Source: Agrobacterium sp. RAC06
GTDB taxonomy: Bacteria; Pseudomonadota; Alphaproteobacteria; Rhizobiales; Rhizobiaceae
Length of the DNA stretch: 64,000 bases
Direction of reading: 5' to 3'
NCBI RefSeq assembly: GCF_001713475.1
Contig: NZ_CP016499.1
Location: forward strand, 3,783,501 to 3,847,500
In this document: in pieces, positions 25,767 through 34,458 of the stretch
How positions within the stretch are numbered: the stretch's first letter is position 1
Layout of the letters: each line of letters starts with the position of its first letter
Position numbers and translations under genes: made by a program
The notes under the pieces: model-generated
Database searches by the model: none
Seen by the model: only the letters and a program-made list of their open reading frames with translations
What the model was told of the DNA's origin: nothing

Positions 25767-26300
25767 ATGACGGACAGCATTTACATTCCGGCGATTGCCG
25801 GCGACGGATCGCTCTATCCGATCGAAAAGATGCAGGCGCATCTCGACGGACAGCTGCATCTGGCCGTGTCCGTCTTCGTCTTCGACGGTGACCTGTTGCT
25901 CATCCAGAAACGTGCATCGACGAAGTATCACTGCGCCGGACTCTGGGCGAATACCTGCTGCACCCATCCCCATTGGGACGAAACGGTCGAGGACTGCGCT
26001 GAGCGCCGCCTGACCGAAGAGCTCGGCTTTACCTTACCGCTCACGCGCCATCAGACCGTGGAATATGCTGCCGATGTGGGCCAAGGGCTGAAGGAGCACG
26101 AGCGTGTGACGCTGTTCAGCGCCCAGGTCGACAGCCGTACCCTGCAGATCGCGCCTGTTGAAGGCGAGGTCGAAGAGACCCGCTGGATTGGTCCTCGTGA
26201 CCTGATGCGGGAAGTGCTAGAGCGTCCGCAGGATTTCACGCCCTGGTTCCGCATCTACTTGCAGCGCTTTCCGGGCTTGAGTTTTGCCGAAGCTGCCTGA
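25767..26300 (+). CDS. idi: Isopentenyl-diphosphate delta-isomerase, type I
   Basis: Idi interconverts IPP and DMAPP. The 177-residue Nudix-fold protein has the catalytic Cys in ANTCCTHPHWDE, the Nudix-like block ERRLTEELGFTLPL, and EHERVTLF with acidic residues for metal binding. The ATG at 25767 is preceded at a suitable distance by GGAG (25754-25757). It is the last gene of the bchF operon, 54 bases after hemA, and is followed by a strong inverted repeat. With dxs and crtE in the cluster it secures isoprenoid flow to pigments. Confidence 0.94.
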   Translation: MTDSIYIPAIAGDGSLYPIEKMQAHLDGQLHLAVSVFVFDGDLLLIQKRASTKYHCAGLWANTCCTHPHWDETVEDCAERRLTEELGFTLPLTRHQTVEYAADVGQGLKEHERVTLFSAQVDSRTLQIAPVEGEVEETRWIGPRDLMREVLERPQDFTPWFRIYLQRFPGLSFAEAA

Positions 26301-26334
26301 TAACCCACACCGATCCCCCATCTCTCCTCATCTC

Positions 26335-26384
26335 AAACATAGTCAGCATCGGTAGCCCGAAGGTTACCGATGCTGACTATGTTT
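26335..26384. terminator. Perfect 20-bp inverted repeat between idi and pufC
   Basis: Arms 26335-26354 and 26365-26384 are exact reverse complements over 20 bases, with a 10-base loop. The stem starts AAACATAGTC. It lies between two convergent operons, 34 bases after idi and about 90 from the pufC stop. A/T bases at the base of the stem give T-runs on both strands, so a bidirectional terminator is the simplest reading. The length and moderate G+C content are unusual for a terminator. Confidence 0.6.
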
Positions 26385-26412
26385 GCTGTGGTGGGACAAG
26401 CAGACGGGCGAA

Positions 26413-26450
26413 ACGCGCAAAAGGAAAGGGAGCCCGAGAGCTCCCCTTCC
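26413..26450 (-). terminator. Rho-independent terminator of the puf operon
   Basis: An 11-bp stem with one mismatch (26423-26433 against 26440-26450, loop of 6) is followed on the minus strand by TTTTGCGC. It lies 25 bases after the pufC stop codon, in the correct orientation. Confidence 0.65.
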
Positions 26451-26475
26451 CCATGCGGCCCGCCTTGGGAGGCCG

Positions 26476-27645
26476 TCAATCGCTGGCGGTCTGGTTCTCG
26501 GCCGGTAGCACTGCAGCGGCCGTCTGAGAGGTTGTCTTCATCGGCAGTGCACTGCTCTGCTCCGCCGGTGCCATCCGTTGGGTCACGCCCGGCTGATAGG
26601 TCGTGAAGTCCGGCACCGTGATCGGGCCCTTCTTGGCCAGGGAGTCGACATAGTCCTGGAGCATCGAGACACCGTAGAGCGGCTTCTGCACACCAGCATG
26701 GCAGGTTGCACAACCGACCTTGAAGACATCGCCTTCCGGTCCCTTGCGGGTGTCCGGGAAGACCGGCGTCAGGCCGACCATGTAGTTGGCGTTGATGTCG
26801 CGGGTCATGCGGATGCCGTGCCAGGCTGTGACGCGCTGCGGCGGGCTTTCATCCCAGGCGTTGAAGGCTCTGGAGTTGTGGCAAGTGGTGCAGTTCACGC
26901 CGAGCGATTCCGACATGTGCATCATCAGTGACCAGGTGGCTTCGGTTTCCTTCGTCCCGGCGAGGTTGGTGCCGGTCGGCAGAGCTGTCGTCGAATGAAC
27001 ACGGATCTGCTCGGCTTCGAGAAGGTAGTCCTTCAGCACGTTCTGTGGCAGGGACGAATTGCCTGCGAACTTCGCCACGACATTCTGGCCCGCGCGGTTC
27101 TGGGTCATGCCGCCGGCTGGCTTGGGCTCCAGATCCTCGTACCAGTAGTTGGCAGGGATCGCCTGGCCACGGTGACAGGTGTAGCAAGTGGCGCCAACCT
27201 GACCGACATGGGCAGTCCAATCGACATTGATCGCCTGAGTCATCTGGATCATGCGGCGGGAGACAACTTTCTGGTAAACCTCGTCGGAGGCGAGGTTTTC
27301 CGGATTGTGGCAGTAGTTGCAACCCACTTCAGGCGCGATCCATTCGGTGATCGAGGCCATGAACTGGTTGAACTGGTCGTCCGAGAGATCGCCGAGGATC
27401 TGCACATTTTCGTAGATGTCACCGGCCCTGTCGCCCGCGGGGTCAGCTTCCCATGGGGCTGGCGGCACGACGTTCGCAAGCTTCAGTGCTTCCTGCTTTT
27501 CGACATCCCGGTGGACATACATACCGGTGCCGCGAAAGCCGATCTGTTCGCTCTCGACGGGCGGAGCATCCCAACCGGCGCCGACGAAGCTTGCGATCGT
27601 CAGCAATGAACCGGCGGAGACGGCGAAGGGAATCCAGAGTTTCAT
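26476..27645 (-). CDS. pufC: Photosynthetic reaction centre tetraheme cytochrome c subunit
   Basis: PufC docks on the periplasmic side of the reaction centre and re-reduces the special pair. The 389-residue protein has four heme motifs: CNYCH, CYTCH, CTTCH and CATCH. Met ligands are in the preceding helices (for example RRMIQMTQAI and SLMMHMSESL). The N-terminus MKLWIPFAVSAGSLLTIASF forms a signal/anchor helix without a lipobox Cys, so it is probably anchored by an uncleaved helix rather than as a lipoprotein. The C-terminus has a Thr/Ala-rich tail. The start at 27645 follows GAGGAGAACGACG, 11 bases after pufM. Confidence 0.96.
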   Translation of the reverse strand: MKLWIPFAVSAGSLLTIASFVGAGWDAPPVESEQIGFRGTGMYVHRDVEKQEALKLANVVPPAPWEADPAGDRAGDIYENVQILGDLSDDQFNQFMASITEWIAPEVGCNYCHNPENLASDEVYQKVVSRRMIQMTQAINVDWTAHVGQVGATCYTCHRGQAIPANYWYEDLEPKPAGGMTQNRAGQNVVAKFAGNSSLPQNVLKDYLLEAEQIRVHSTTALPTGTNLAGTKETEATWSLMMHMSESLGVNCTTCHNSRAFNAWDESPPQRVTAWHGIRMTRDINANYMVGLTPVFPDTRKGPEGDVFKVGCATCHAGVQKPLYGVSMLQDYVDSLAKKGPITVPDFTTYQPGVTQRMAPAEQSSALPMKTTSQTAAAVLPAENQTASD

Positions 27646-27656
27646 CGTCGTTCTCC

Positions 27657-28622
27657 TCAAAGCGCCGGGTCGACGACGCCGGGATAGCCCGGCAGCGGGG
27701 ACACGATCCCGTGGTTGATGCCCCAAAGGTACCAGTTGTCGACAACGGTGCCTGTCAGCAGGATGCCGATGCCGCCGGTGATCGGGGTCAGAATGGCGAA
27801 CCACCAGGCCCAGCGGTGGACAGATTCCATGGTGGCGTTGAAGCCCATGGTCCATCTCCAGAAGAGGGCTGCGCGTTCGGAAGCGGTGCCGCGATCGGTG
27901 ATCTGTTCCAGTTCGCGTTCACCACCATACTTGCCGACGGCCAGGATCGTCGCGCCATGCATCGCAAAGAGCAGTACCGAGCCATACAGGAAGACGATCG
28001 AGAGGCAGTGGAACGGATTGTAGTAGAGGTTGCCGTAGCGGATCGAGAAAGCAGCCGTCCAGTCGAGATGCGGGAAGATGCCGAAGGGTACGGCTTCCGA
28101 GAAGTTGCCCATCAACAGTGGACGAATGAAACCGAGCACCAGGAACAGCCAGATTGCGGCTGCAAAGGCCCAGGCGACATGAGTCCCCATCTCCAGCTGG
28201 CGTGCCCGACGATAGACGCGCACCCACCACAAAAGGACCGACATGGTCAGGAAGAAGCCTGCGATCAGCCACCAGCCACCTTCCGCGAGCGGCGGCAGGA
28301 CCTTCAGGCCGTATTGTGCAGACGGCGGTTCTAGACCCAGCCAGAAGAGCTGGCGTACGAACTGGATCGGATCCCAGCCGACCGAAGCCAGCATGTTGAG
28401 GCCGATGATTTCGAAGGCGATCAAGCCGAAGACCAGCGACAGTGTGCCGAGCCAGCCGAGATAGATCGGTCCGATCTGGGCATTGCCGATGATACCGAAC
28501 AGGCGGACGAAGATCGGTTTGCCGGTGCGCGGGCTGTCGCCTGCGGGAAGGGGCATGCCTTCTTCCGCTGGACCGCTGACCTGGATCGGCGTGATGATGT
28601 TTTGATATTGCGCTAAGAACAT
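27657..28622 (-). CDS. pufM: Photosynthetic reaction centre M subunit
   Basis: PufM forms the core of the type II reaction centre with PufL, carrying bacteriochlorophyll, bacteriopheophytin, QA and iron ligands. The 321-residue protein has five membrane helices. Ligand regions visible are [25 protein letters not shown] (special-pair and iron His), [13 protein letters not shown] (iron and QA pocket) and [10 protein letters not shown] near the C-terminus (iron His). The order L-M-C is standard. pufM starts 13 bases after pufL. Confidence 0.98.
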   Translation of the reverse strand: MFLAQYQNIITPIQVSGPAEEGMPLPAGDSPRTGKPIFVRLFGIIGNAQIGPIYLGWLGTLSLVFGLIAFEIIGLNMLASVGWDPIQFVRQLFWLGLEPPSAQYGLKVLPPLAEGGWWLIAGFFLTMSVLLWWVRVYRRARQLEMGTHVAWAFAAAIWLFLVLGFIRPLLMGNFSEAVPFGIFPHLDWTAAFSIRYGNLYYNPFHCLSIVFLYGSVLLFAMHGATILAVGKYGGERELEQITDRGTASERAALFWRWTMGFNATMESVHRWAWWFAILTPITGGIGILLTGTVVDNWYLWGINHGIVSPLPGYPGVVDPAL

Positions 28623-28635
28623 GGTCCGGTCCCCC

Positions 28636-29481
28636 TCAGTTCCAGATCGGCAGCGTCAGCCACCAGTTCCACCATTGCGGCCAGCCCTGGTTCCAGAACG
28701 GTCCGCTGATGACGATGCAGACGGCGCTCCAGAAGCCCGCGTTCAGCGCCAGGATCAGGCCGAGGCGGTGGATGCCCAGCGTGCCGATCGAGTAGCCGAT
28801 GATGTCGCGGAAGAATGTGTCTTCGTATTCCGGCGTCTTCACCTCTGCCTGCTTTCCGGCTTCGGTGATCGATGAACCTGGATTGGCAGCGGACAGGATG
28901 AGGCCACCATGCAGGGAGAGCGCCAGCGTCGTGGTGAAGAAGAAGGTCACCGCGATCATGTGCGCCGGATTGTAATGGAAGTGCAGATATTGGTAGCCGA
29001 CGTTCGAAACCCAGTCGAGGTGGCTGAAGATGCCGTAGGGAAAACCATGTCCCCAGGCGCCGAGCAGCAGCGGACGGAAAACGACGAGCGTCGCATAGGC
29101 GAAGATCGCGACGGAGAAGGCGAAGGGTACGTGGTAGCCCATGCCGAGCTTGCGGCAGATCTCCACTTCACGCAGGGCCCAAGATATGAACGCACCCAGC
29201 GCGCAGACGGTAACTATCTGCCAGAGGCCGCCTTCCTTGAGTGGCGCCAGCGCTAGACCGTAGGACAGGTCGGGTGGCGCGATCGAGATCCGCCAGATGT
29301 TCCAGGTCGGACCGATGGCCGCGCCATAGACCAGAAGTGCAGTCCCGAGGATCGCGAAGAATGCCGTGGTGACGCCGAAGAACCCTACATAGAAGGGTCC
29401 TACCCAGAAATCGAAGAGATCGCCCCCGAGCAGTGTCCCGCCTCGTACGCGATATTTGCGTTCAAAACTCAGCAGCGCCAT
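28636..29481 (-). CDS. pufL: Photosynthetic reaction centre L subunit
   Basis: PufL, 281 residues and five membrane helices, is the reaction centre subunit holding the active electron branch and QB site. It begins [28 protein letters not shown] (residues 1-28), the classic N-terminus. Ligand regions include [11 protein letters not shown] (special-pair His), LSLHGGLIL (iron His) and [14 protein letters not shown] (iron/QB His). A stable hairpin lies between pufA and pufL (29536-29569), as in other puf operons. GGAGGAAACGAAC precedes the start. Confidence 0.98.
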   Translation of the reverse strand: MALLSFERKYRVRGGTLLGGDLFDFWVGPFYVGFFGVTTAFFAILGTALLVYGAAIGPTWNIWRISIAPPDLSYGLALAPLKEGGLWQIVTVCALGAFISWALREVEICRKLGMGYHVPFAFSVAIFAYATLVVFRPLLLGAWGHGFPYGIFSHLDWVSNVGYQYLHFHYNPAHMIAVTFFFTTTLALSLHGGLILSAANPGSSITEAGKQAEVKTPEYEDTFFRDIIGYSIGTLGIHRLGLILALNAGFWSAVCIVISGPFWNQGWPQWWNWWLTLPIWN

Positions 29482-29535
29482 GTTCGTTTCCTCCAGAGGT
29501 GATCAGCCAGGCGGCGTTGTCGGGTCATGCCGTTT

Positions 29536-29569
29536 GGCGGCGGGCGAGACCGAAGTGCCGCCCGCTGCC
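29536..29569 (-). other. Intercistronic hairpin between pufA and pufL
   Basis: Arms 29536-29546 and 29559-29569 pair over 11 positions with one C-A mismatch in the minus-strand RNA; the loop is 12 bases. In Rhodobacter capsulatus an RNA structure in the same place protects the upstream pufBA segment from 3' decay and sets the LH1-to-reaction-centre ratio. The same role is inferred here. Confidence 0.6.
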
Positions 29570-29580
29570 GTCTTGGTTCT

Positions 29581-29778
29581 TCAGCCAATGAGCCGGAAAT
29601 CCACGCCTTCAGAGTGGGACTGCTCAACAGAGCTGGTCGTGAGGGGTTTGCCCTCGAACCAGTTGTAGCGGTCCGTGCTCAGCAGGATGAAGTGGATCAG
29701 GATCGCTAGCGTGAATAGGAATACAGACAGTGCAACCAGCGCCTTGCGCGGGTCGAACATAAGCCAGACTCTCCACAT
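29581..29778 (-). CDS. pufA: LH1 alpha polypeptide
   Basis: The alpha apoprotein of the light-harvesting 1 antenna, 65 residues, single membrane helix. It begins [20 protein letters not shown], typical of LH1 alpha; the bacteriochlorophyll-ligating His is in [17 protein letters not shown]. The C-terminus extends about 25 residues beyond the helix. AGGAGGACGCGATATG precedes the start. It follows pufB after 12 bases. Confidence 0.97.
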   Translation of the reverse strand: MWRVWLMFDPRKALVALSVFLFTLAILIHFILLSTDRYNWFEGKPLTTSSVEQSHSEGVDFRLIG

Positions 29779-29790
29779 ATCGCGTCCTCC

Positions 29791-30012
29791 TCAGGTCAAC
29801 ATCGGCAGAAGCGTGAGAGCCGTCTGGTTAATGCCCTCGAGAGAGCTGTAACCTTCCGGACCCGGGATCCAGGGACGCCACATCCAGACCAAGATATGCG
29901 CGACGATGGCAATCGCCGTGAATATCATGAAGCCTTGGATGAAGAATCCATGGACCTCGCGCGCTTCGCTTTCGGTCAGACCCGAAAGTGAAACATTTGA
30001 TGTTTCAGCCAT
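29791..30012 (-). CDS. pufB: LH1 beta polypeptide with C-terminal extension
   Basis: The beta apoprotein of the LH1 antenna. It begins [20 protein letters not shown], has the family motif [15 protein letters not shown], the bacteriochlorophyll-binding His in [14 protein letters not shown] and one membrane helix. The protein is 73 residues, against roughly 47-55 in the best-known purple bacteria, because about 20 residues follow WRPW (ending LTLLPMLT). The start at 30012 has a perfect AGGAGGTGAATTTG ahead; the GTG at 30021 overlaps that ribosome binding site and is rejected. Confidence 0.95.
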   Translation of the reverse strand: MAETSNVSLSGLTESEAREVHGFFIQGFMIFTAIAIVAHILVWMWRPWIPGPEGYSSLEGINQTALTLLPMLT

Positions 30013-30037
30013 CAAATTCACCTCCTAGTCTCGAACA

Positions 30038-30116
30038 CCGCGGCGCCCCCGCGGCGGGGTTTCGGGAGGTCTTTGAAAAGACCTGCCGGGTTTCTGCCGG
30101 TGTCGAGAACACCGGC
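30038..30116 (-). other. Three consecutive RNA hairpins between pufQ and pufB
   Basis: Three short stem-loops follow one another: 30038-30043 with 30049-30054 (CCGCGG arms), 30067-30073 with 30078-30084 (AGGTCTT/AAGACCT, 4-base loop), and 30096-30103 with 30109-30116 (GCCGGTGT/ACACCGGC, 5-base loop). None has a T-run after it in the minus-strand transcript, so they look like processing or stability elements at the 5' end of the pufBA mRNA rather than terminators. Confidence 0.6.
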
Positions 30117-30128
30117 AAAGGGATCGGG

Positions 30129-30362
30129 TCACGCGTGGAAGGCGTAACCGGCAGCTGCATAGGCCGAGGAGCGAGCCTCGGCGAAGATCGATTGAGCGGG
30201 CCGCTCGGCGGCCTCTTCCGCATGGCCGGTCATGCGCGACGCGACGGCCGCGAACAGGCAGAGCGGATAGAGGAGCAGGTAGAGGCGCCGCATGTTCTGG
30301 CGCTCGGACTGGCGGTCGCGATGTCGACGCAGGTCCTGATCGGATCGGGTTGCAGTGACCAT
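30129..30362 (-). CDS. pufQ: PufQ-type protein
   Basis: A 77-residue protein between bchZ and pufB, the usual place of pufQ. It has a basic N-terminus (RSDQDLRRHRDRQSERQNMRR), one membrane helix (LYLLLYPLCLFAAVASRM) and an Ala-rich tail with AEARSSAYAAAGYAFHA. PufQ is required for normal bacteriochlorophyll formation in Rhodobacter. The ATG at 30362 follows CTGGAGGCAAAGCC; a longer frame to 30410 lacks this. The identification rests on position, size and topology. Confidence 0.82.
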   Translation of the reverse strand: MVTATRSDQDLRRHRDRQSERQNMRRLYLLLYPLCLFAAVASRMTGHAEEAAERPAQSIFAEARSSAYAAAGYAFHA

Positions 30363-30406
30363 GGCTTTGCCTCCAGTTGTCCCGTTGATGGGTCTCGTTC
30401 CGATGT

Positions 30407-31858
30407 TCATGCGTAGGCTCCCTCTAGGCGGGCGGCCGTTTCGACATGATCGCGGGTAACTTCGTTATTTTCGGCGCGGCGGGCTTCGCGTTCCGCTGCT
30501 TCCCGCAGCCGCTTGGCGGCCGAGATGCGGACGAGGACCGGCTCGTTGCCGATGAATTTTTCGAGCGACGCCTGGGCATCGGATTGCCAGGCCATTTCCG
30601 TGCGCGGGCGGGCCGTCGTCGCCTCGATCGCGTCCAATTCTCCGGCGCGCGGCAGGATGTCGAACAGCATGTCGAAAAGCGCGTTGCAGACTTCCTGGAT
30701 CAGCCAGGCCGCACCCGAATAACCCATGACAGGTGTGCCGGGATGGCGGCGCACGATGGCGCCCGGATAGGACAGCTGCACGAACTTGCCGCGGGCCCCG
30801 CGCTCGGCCATGTACATGCGCTCGTTGAACGAGCCGAACATGATCATCGGCGGTTTCTTGGCGGTCAGTTCCGCAACCTCGATATTGTCGGTCTTCGATC
30901 CGGCCTTGCGCGAGATCGCGAAGTTGCAGGGCAGGCCCATTTCCTCTTCGAGGAAATTGCGGATGCCGCGCACATAGGTCTCGTTTGCGACGATCGCGAA
31001 GCTTGCTGTTGCAAAGAAGTCCTGGGTGACGGAGCGCCAGAGATCCCAGAGCGGCTTCAGCGTCGTGTGCTTTTCCTTCAAAATGAAGGGTTCAGGGTCG
31101 AGGCCGAGCATGTCGCCGAGTTCGCGCAGGAAGGCCGTCGTCGAATGGATGCCGATCGGTGCCTGCAGATACGGGCGGTCGAGCGTTTCACAGAGCAGGC
31201 GGCCGAATTCGCGGTAGAGGCAGATATTGGCATCGGCATCGGCGAGCTTGCGGACGTCTTCGAGATGGCTGCCCAATGGGAAGACCATGTTGATTTCGGC
31301 GCCCAGTCCCTCGACGAGACGGCGGATTTCCGCCATGTCCGAAGGCATGTTGTAGGTGCCGTAGATCGGGCCGATGATGTTGACGCGGGGCTTTGCGCCT
31401 TCCGGACGTCTGCGCGGTGCGGGCACCTTGCCGCCCTTGGGGCCGAATTCTGTCCAGAGCCATTTCAGGGCTCGGTCGGCGCTCTGCCACTGGTCTTCGT
31501 CGATCGTGCGGGGCAGGAAGCGGACAATGTTGGAACCTTCCGGCGTCACGCCACCACCGATCATTTCGGCGATCGAGCCGGTAACGACGACGGCCGGCAG
31601 GTCCGGATCGAGCGCGAGACGCGCCCGCTTCATCGCACCTTCCGTGCCATGTTGACCAAGTTCGTCTTCGGAAAGACCCGACACGACGATCGGCAGCTCG
31701 TGCGGAGGCAGGGCGTCCGTGTAGTGGAGGACCGAGGTGACCGGCAGGTTTTCGCAGCCCACCGGGCCGTCGATGATCACCTGGAGACCCTTGATCGCGG
31801 TGAAGGCATAGACGCTGCCCCAGTATCCGCCGGCTCTGTCGTGGTCGAGGATCAGCAT
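30407..31858 (-). CDS. bchZ: Chlorophyllide a reductase subunit Z
   Basis: BchZ and BchY form the catalytic component of chlorophyllide a oxidoreductase (COR), which reduces the C7-C8 bond of the chlorin to a bacteriochlorin. The 483-residue protein shows the nitrogenase-like blocks [18 protein letters not shown] and [22 protein letters not shown] near the N-terminus, [16 protein letters not shown], and the C-terminal domain related to BchB. It overlaps bchY by seven bases, and pufQ follows after 44 bases. Confidence 0.96.
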   Translation of the reverse strand: MLILDHDRAGGYWGSVYAFTAIKGLQVIIDGPVGCENLPVTSVLHYTDALPPHELPIVVSGLSEDELGQHGTEGAMKRARLALDPDLPAVVVTGSIAEMIGGGVTPEGSNIVRFLPRTIDEDQWQSADRALKWLWTEFGPKGGKVPAPRRRPEGAKPRVNIIGPIYGTYNMPSDMAEIRRLVEGLGAEINMVFPLGSHLEDVRKLADADANICLYREFGRLLCETLDRPYLQAPIGIHSTTAFLRELGDMLGLDPEPFILKEKHTTLKPLWDLWRSVTQDFFATASFAIVANETYVRGIRNFLEEEMGLPCNFAISRKAGSKTDNIEVAELTAKKPPMIMFGSFNERMYMAERGARGKFVQLSYPGAIVRRHPGTPVMGYSGAAWLIQEVCNALFDMLFDILPRAGELDAIEATTARPRTEMAWQSDAQASLEKFIGNEPVLVRISAAKRLREAAEREARRAENNEVTRDHVETAARLEGAYA

Positions 31859-33435
31859 CCGACACTCTCCCCATTGTCGACGGCGTTGCGGGACTGCTTG
31901 ACCTTGGCGGCGAATTTCTTGCGATAGGCGCTGCGATCTTCGGGCACGTTTTCCCAGATGCCAGCGCCATCGCCCTGGCCTACGCCTTCAAAGAAGGCGT
32001 TCATGGCGAGGAAGCGGTCCTTGTTGCCGATCGCGGCGTTGATCACGGCGGGCAGCGAGGCGACGCCGGCCGGACCCATCAGTGGCCGGGCAGAGATCAG
32101 ATTGGTGAAGTAGAGGGCAGGGGTGGCGCTCTCCTTGGCCTTCTGCACCACGGGGGTCGTGCCGATGGCGAGGTCCGGCTTGAACTCATTGAAGGCGGCG
32201 AGGTCCTGCTCCAGCGATGCGCGGAAGCGCAGTTCCACACCATGCGCGGAAAGCCATTCGGCGTCCTCGGAGTTGTAAGGCGTCTTCGGACAGGCCGTGC
32301 CGACATAGCGCAGGTCCGCGCCGAGTTCGACGAGCAGGCGTGCGACCAGCAGTTCGGAGCCTTCGTAGCCTGACAGCGTGATGCGGCCGTTGATCTTGTG
32401 CTCGGCGAGTGCTGCCTTGATTGCGCCGCGCATGGCATTGCGGCTGATATTGGTCTTCGCCTCCGGGACGTTGCAGCTGTCGCCGATCGCCTTCAGCCAG
32501 GCATCGGTACCGTCGATACCCACAGGGGCCGATCCGACGATCGGACGACCGGCCGCCTGGAATTCGCGGATGCTTGCCGTGTAGAAGGGATGGATCGCAG
32601 CCACAGCGGCGCAGTCGAGAGCAGAATAGAGCTCGCGCCATTCGCGGACGGGAACGGTCGGGCCGGCAGCAAGGCCCATGGGCTCCAGCATGCCGCCGAT
32701 CACAACTGGATCGACCGGGAACATTTCGCCGAGCAGGGTGACGGTCGGTCGATCCTTCAAGCCACCACGCGGACGCTGGACCGGGCCTTCGCCGATTTCC
32801 TGGCGGGCATAGGCGAGCATCGCGCCTGACAGCACGTCTTTCGCTTCCGCATGGGTCGGGACACCAAAGCCGGGGACGTCGATGCCCACGATGCGGACGC
32901 CGTCGATTTCGCGTGGCAGCATGCGGAGCGGCACGCCCGAGGCCGAGGGGACGCAGAGGTTGGTGACGACGACGGCGTCGAACTTCTCCGGATCCGCCAT
33001 CTGGTGCACGGCCTCGACGATGTCCTCGTATAGTTTGCCGGTGACGAGCGTTTCGGAGGAGAAGGGCACATAGCCGACGGAGCGCTTCGCGCCGTAGAAA
33101 TGCGAGGTGAAGGTCAGGCCGTAGACGCAGCAGGCAGAGCCCGAGAGGATCGTGGCGACACGGCGCATACGCAGGCCGACGCGGAGCGAGCCGAAGGCCG
33201 GGCACATAGATTGCGGCTGATCATGAGGGCCCTTGGGATAGTCCGCCTCGAAGCGATCCATCAGTTCGCCTTGGCCAGCGGCACGGGCCGCTGCCTTGGA
33301 AAGCTCGACGCCGCCATGGCATCCAATGCCGTTTGTGTCTGCGGTCGCCATGTCGCCAAGGACGGCGGCATCGTTGCCGACGGGAGCGATCCCGCCAGCG
33401 TCGTCCAGCTCGAATTCCTTGCGCAGGTCATCCAT
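31852..33435 (-). CDS. bchY: Chlorophyllide a reductase subunit Y
   Basis: BchY, the N-like subunit of COR. At 527 residues it has cluster-ligating Cys in [31 protein letters not shown] and [13 protein letters not shown]. The C-terminal part includes [20 protein letters not shown] and [15 protein letters not shown]. The ATG at 33435 is preferred because GGGTGA lies five bases before it; an in-frame GTG at 33444 would add three residues. bchX ends 15 bases upstream. Confidence 0.95.
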   Translation of the reverse strand: MDDLRKEFELDDAGGIAPVGNDAAVLGDMATADTNGIGCHGGVELSKAAARAAGQGELMDRFEADYPKGPHDQPQSMCPAFGSLRVGLRMRRVATILSGSACCVYGLTFTSHFYGAKRSVGYVPFSSETLVTGKLYEDIVEAVHQMADPEKFDAVVVTNLCVPSASGVPLRMLPREIDGVRIVGIDVPGFGVPTHAEAKDVLSGAMLAYARQEIGEGPVQRPRGGLKDRPTVTLLGEMFPVDPVVIGGMLEPMGLAAGPTVPVREWRELYSALDCAAVAAIHPFYTASIREFQAAGRPIVGSAPVGIDGTDAWLKAIGDSCNVPEAKTNISRNAMRGAIKAALAEHKINGRITLSGYEGSELLVARLLVELGADLRYVGTACPKTPYNSEDAEWLSAHGVELRFRASLEQDLAAFNEFKPDLAIGTTPVVQKAKESATPALYFTNLISARPLMGPAGVASLPAVINAAIGNKDRFLAMNAFFEGVGQGDGAGIWENVPEDRSAYRKKFAAKVKQSRNAVDNGESVGC

Positions 33436-33450
33436 GATGTTCACCCGATC

Positions 33451-34458
33451 TCATACGTTGTCGTAGACGACTTCCAGCGACGGCCGTTTCAGCGCGCCCG
33501 TGGCGCACATGTCTTCCGGCAGGGCTGGCTGGAGCTTGTAATCGGCGCCTGTTTCGCTGGCGTCGAAGAGGCCGAGCAGGCCATCCTGGTCGAGCGGCTT
33601 CGGGAGGATCGGCGGCGCTTCGGCCAGATTGATCGAGAGCGCCTCGAAGAGGGGACCCCAATGGCTCTCATGCGTGCCGATGATCTGATAATTCGCGCTC
33701 TTGCGCCTGATGTCGTCGTCCTGCGGGATCGAGGCGAGCACCGGGATGCCAACGGCGTCCGCAAAGGCTTGGGCTTCACCCGTACCGTCATCCTTGTTGA
33801 TGACGAGACCCGCGACGCCGACATTGCCGCCGAGATTGCGGAAGTATTTCACCGCAGAGCAGACATTGTTCGCGACATAGAGCGATTGCAGGTCGTTGGA
33901 GCCGACGACGACGACCTTCTGGCACATGTCGCGGGCGATCGGCAGGCCGAAGCCGCCGCAGACCACGTCGCCGAGGAAGTCGAGCAGGATGAAATCGAAG
34001 TCCCATTCATGGAAGCCGAGTTTTTCCAGGGTTTCGAAGCCATGGATGATGCCGCGTCCGCCGCAGCCGCGACCGACTTCCGGTCCGCCGAGCTCCATGG
34101 CAAAGACGCCGTCGCGCTTGAAGCAAACGTCGGAGATCGAGACTTCCTGACCAGCTTCCTTGCGGCGCGAGGCTGTCTGGATGATGGTCGGGCAGGCGCG
34201 CCCACCGAAAAGCAGCGAGGTCGTGTCGCTCTTCGGATCGCAGCCGATCAGCAAGACCTTCTTGCCGAGTTGCGCCAGCATGTAGGAGAGATTGGCGAGC
34301 GTGAAGCTCTTGCCGATGCCACCCTTGCCGTAGATCGCGATGATCTGCGTATCCTTGGTCACCTTGCCGGTCGCCGGGGCATCGGGTTCGATGGCGGCTT
34401 CGTCACGAAGGTTCTCCTGCAGGCGCTCCAGGCCGTCTTGTGCGAGGTCGAGGCTCAT
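33451..34458 (-). CDS. bchX: Chlorophyllide a reductase iron protein X
   Basis: BchX is the NifH-like ATP-dependent reductase that feeds electrons to BchYZ. The 335-residue protein has the P-loop [17 protein letters not shown] at about 42-58, GCDPKSDTTSLLFGG, and the two cluster Cys in EVGRGCGGRGI and [14 protein letters not shown]. About 40 residues precede the P-loop, as usual for BchX. The start overlaps the bchC stop (ATGA). Confidence 0.97.
   Translation of the reverse strand: MSLDLAQDGLERLQENLRDEAAIEPDAPATGKVTKDTQIIAIYGKGGIGKSFTLANLSYMLAQLGKKVLLIGCDPKSDTTSLLFGGRACPTIIQTASRRKEAGQEVSISDVCFKRDGVFAMELGGPEVGRGCGGRGIIHGFETLEKLGFHEWDFDFILLDFLGDVVCGGFGLPIARDMCQKVVVVGSNDLQSLYVANNVCSAVKYFRNLGGNVGVAGLVINKDDGTGEAQAFADAVGIPVLASIPQDDDIRRKSANYQIIGTHESHWGPLFEALSINLAEAPPILPKPLDQDGLLGLFDASETGADYKLQPALPEDMCATGALKRPSLEVVYDNV

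Noticed and set aside
27646-27855. Extended pufC reading frame upstream into pufM
   Set aside because: The extension is pufM in another frame; MKLWIPF after GAGGAG is a proper signal/anchor start.
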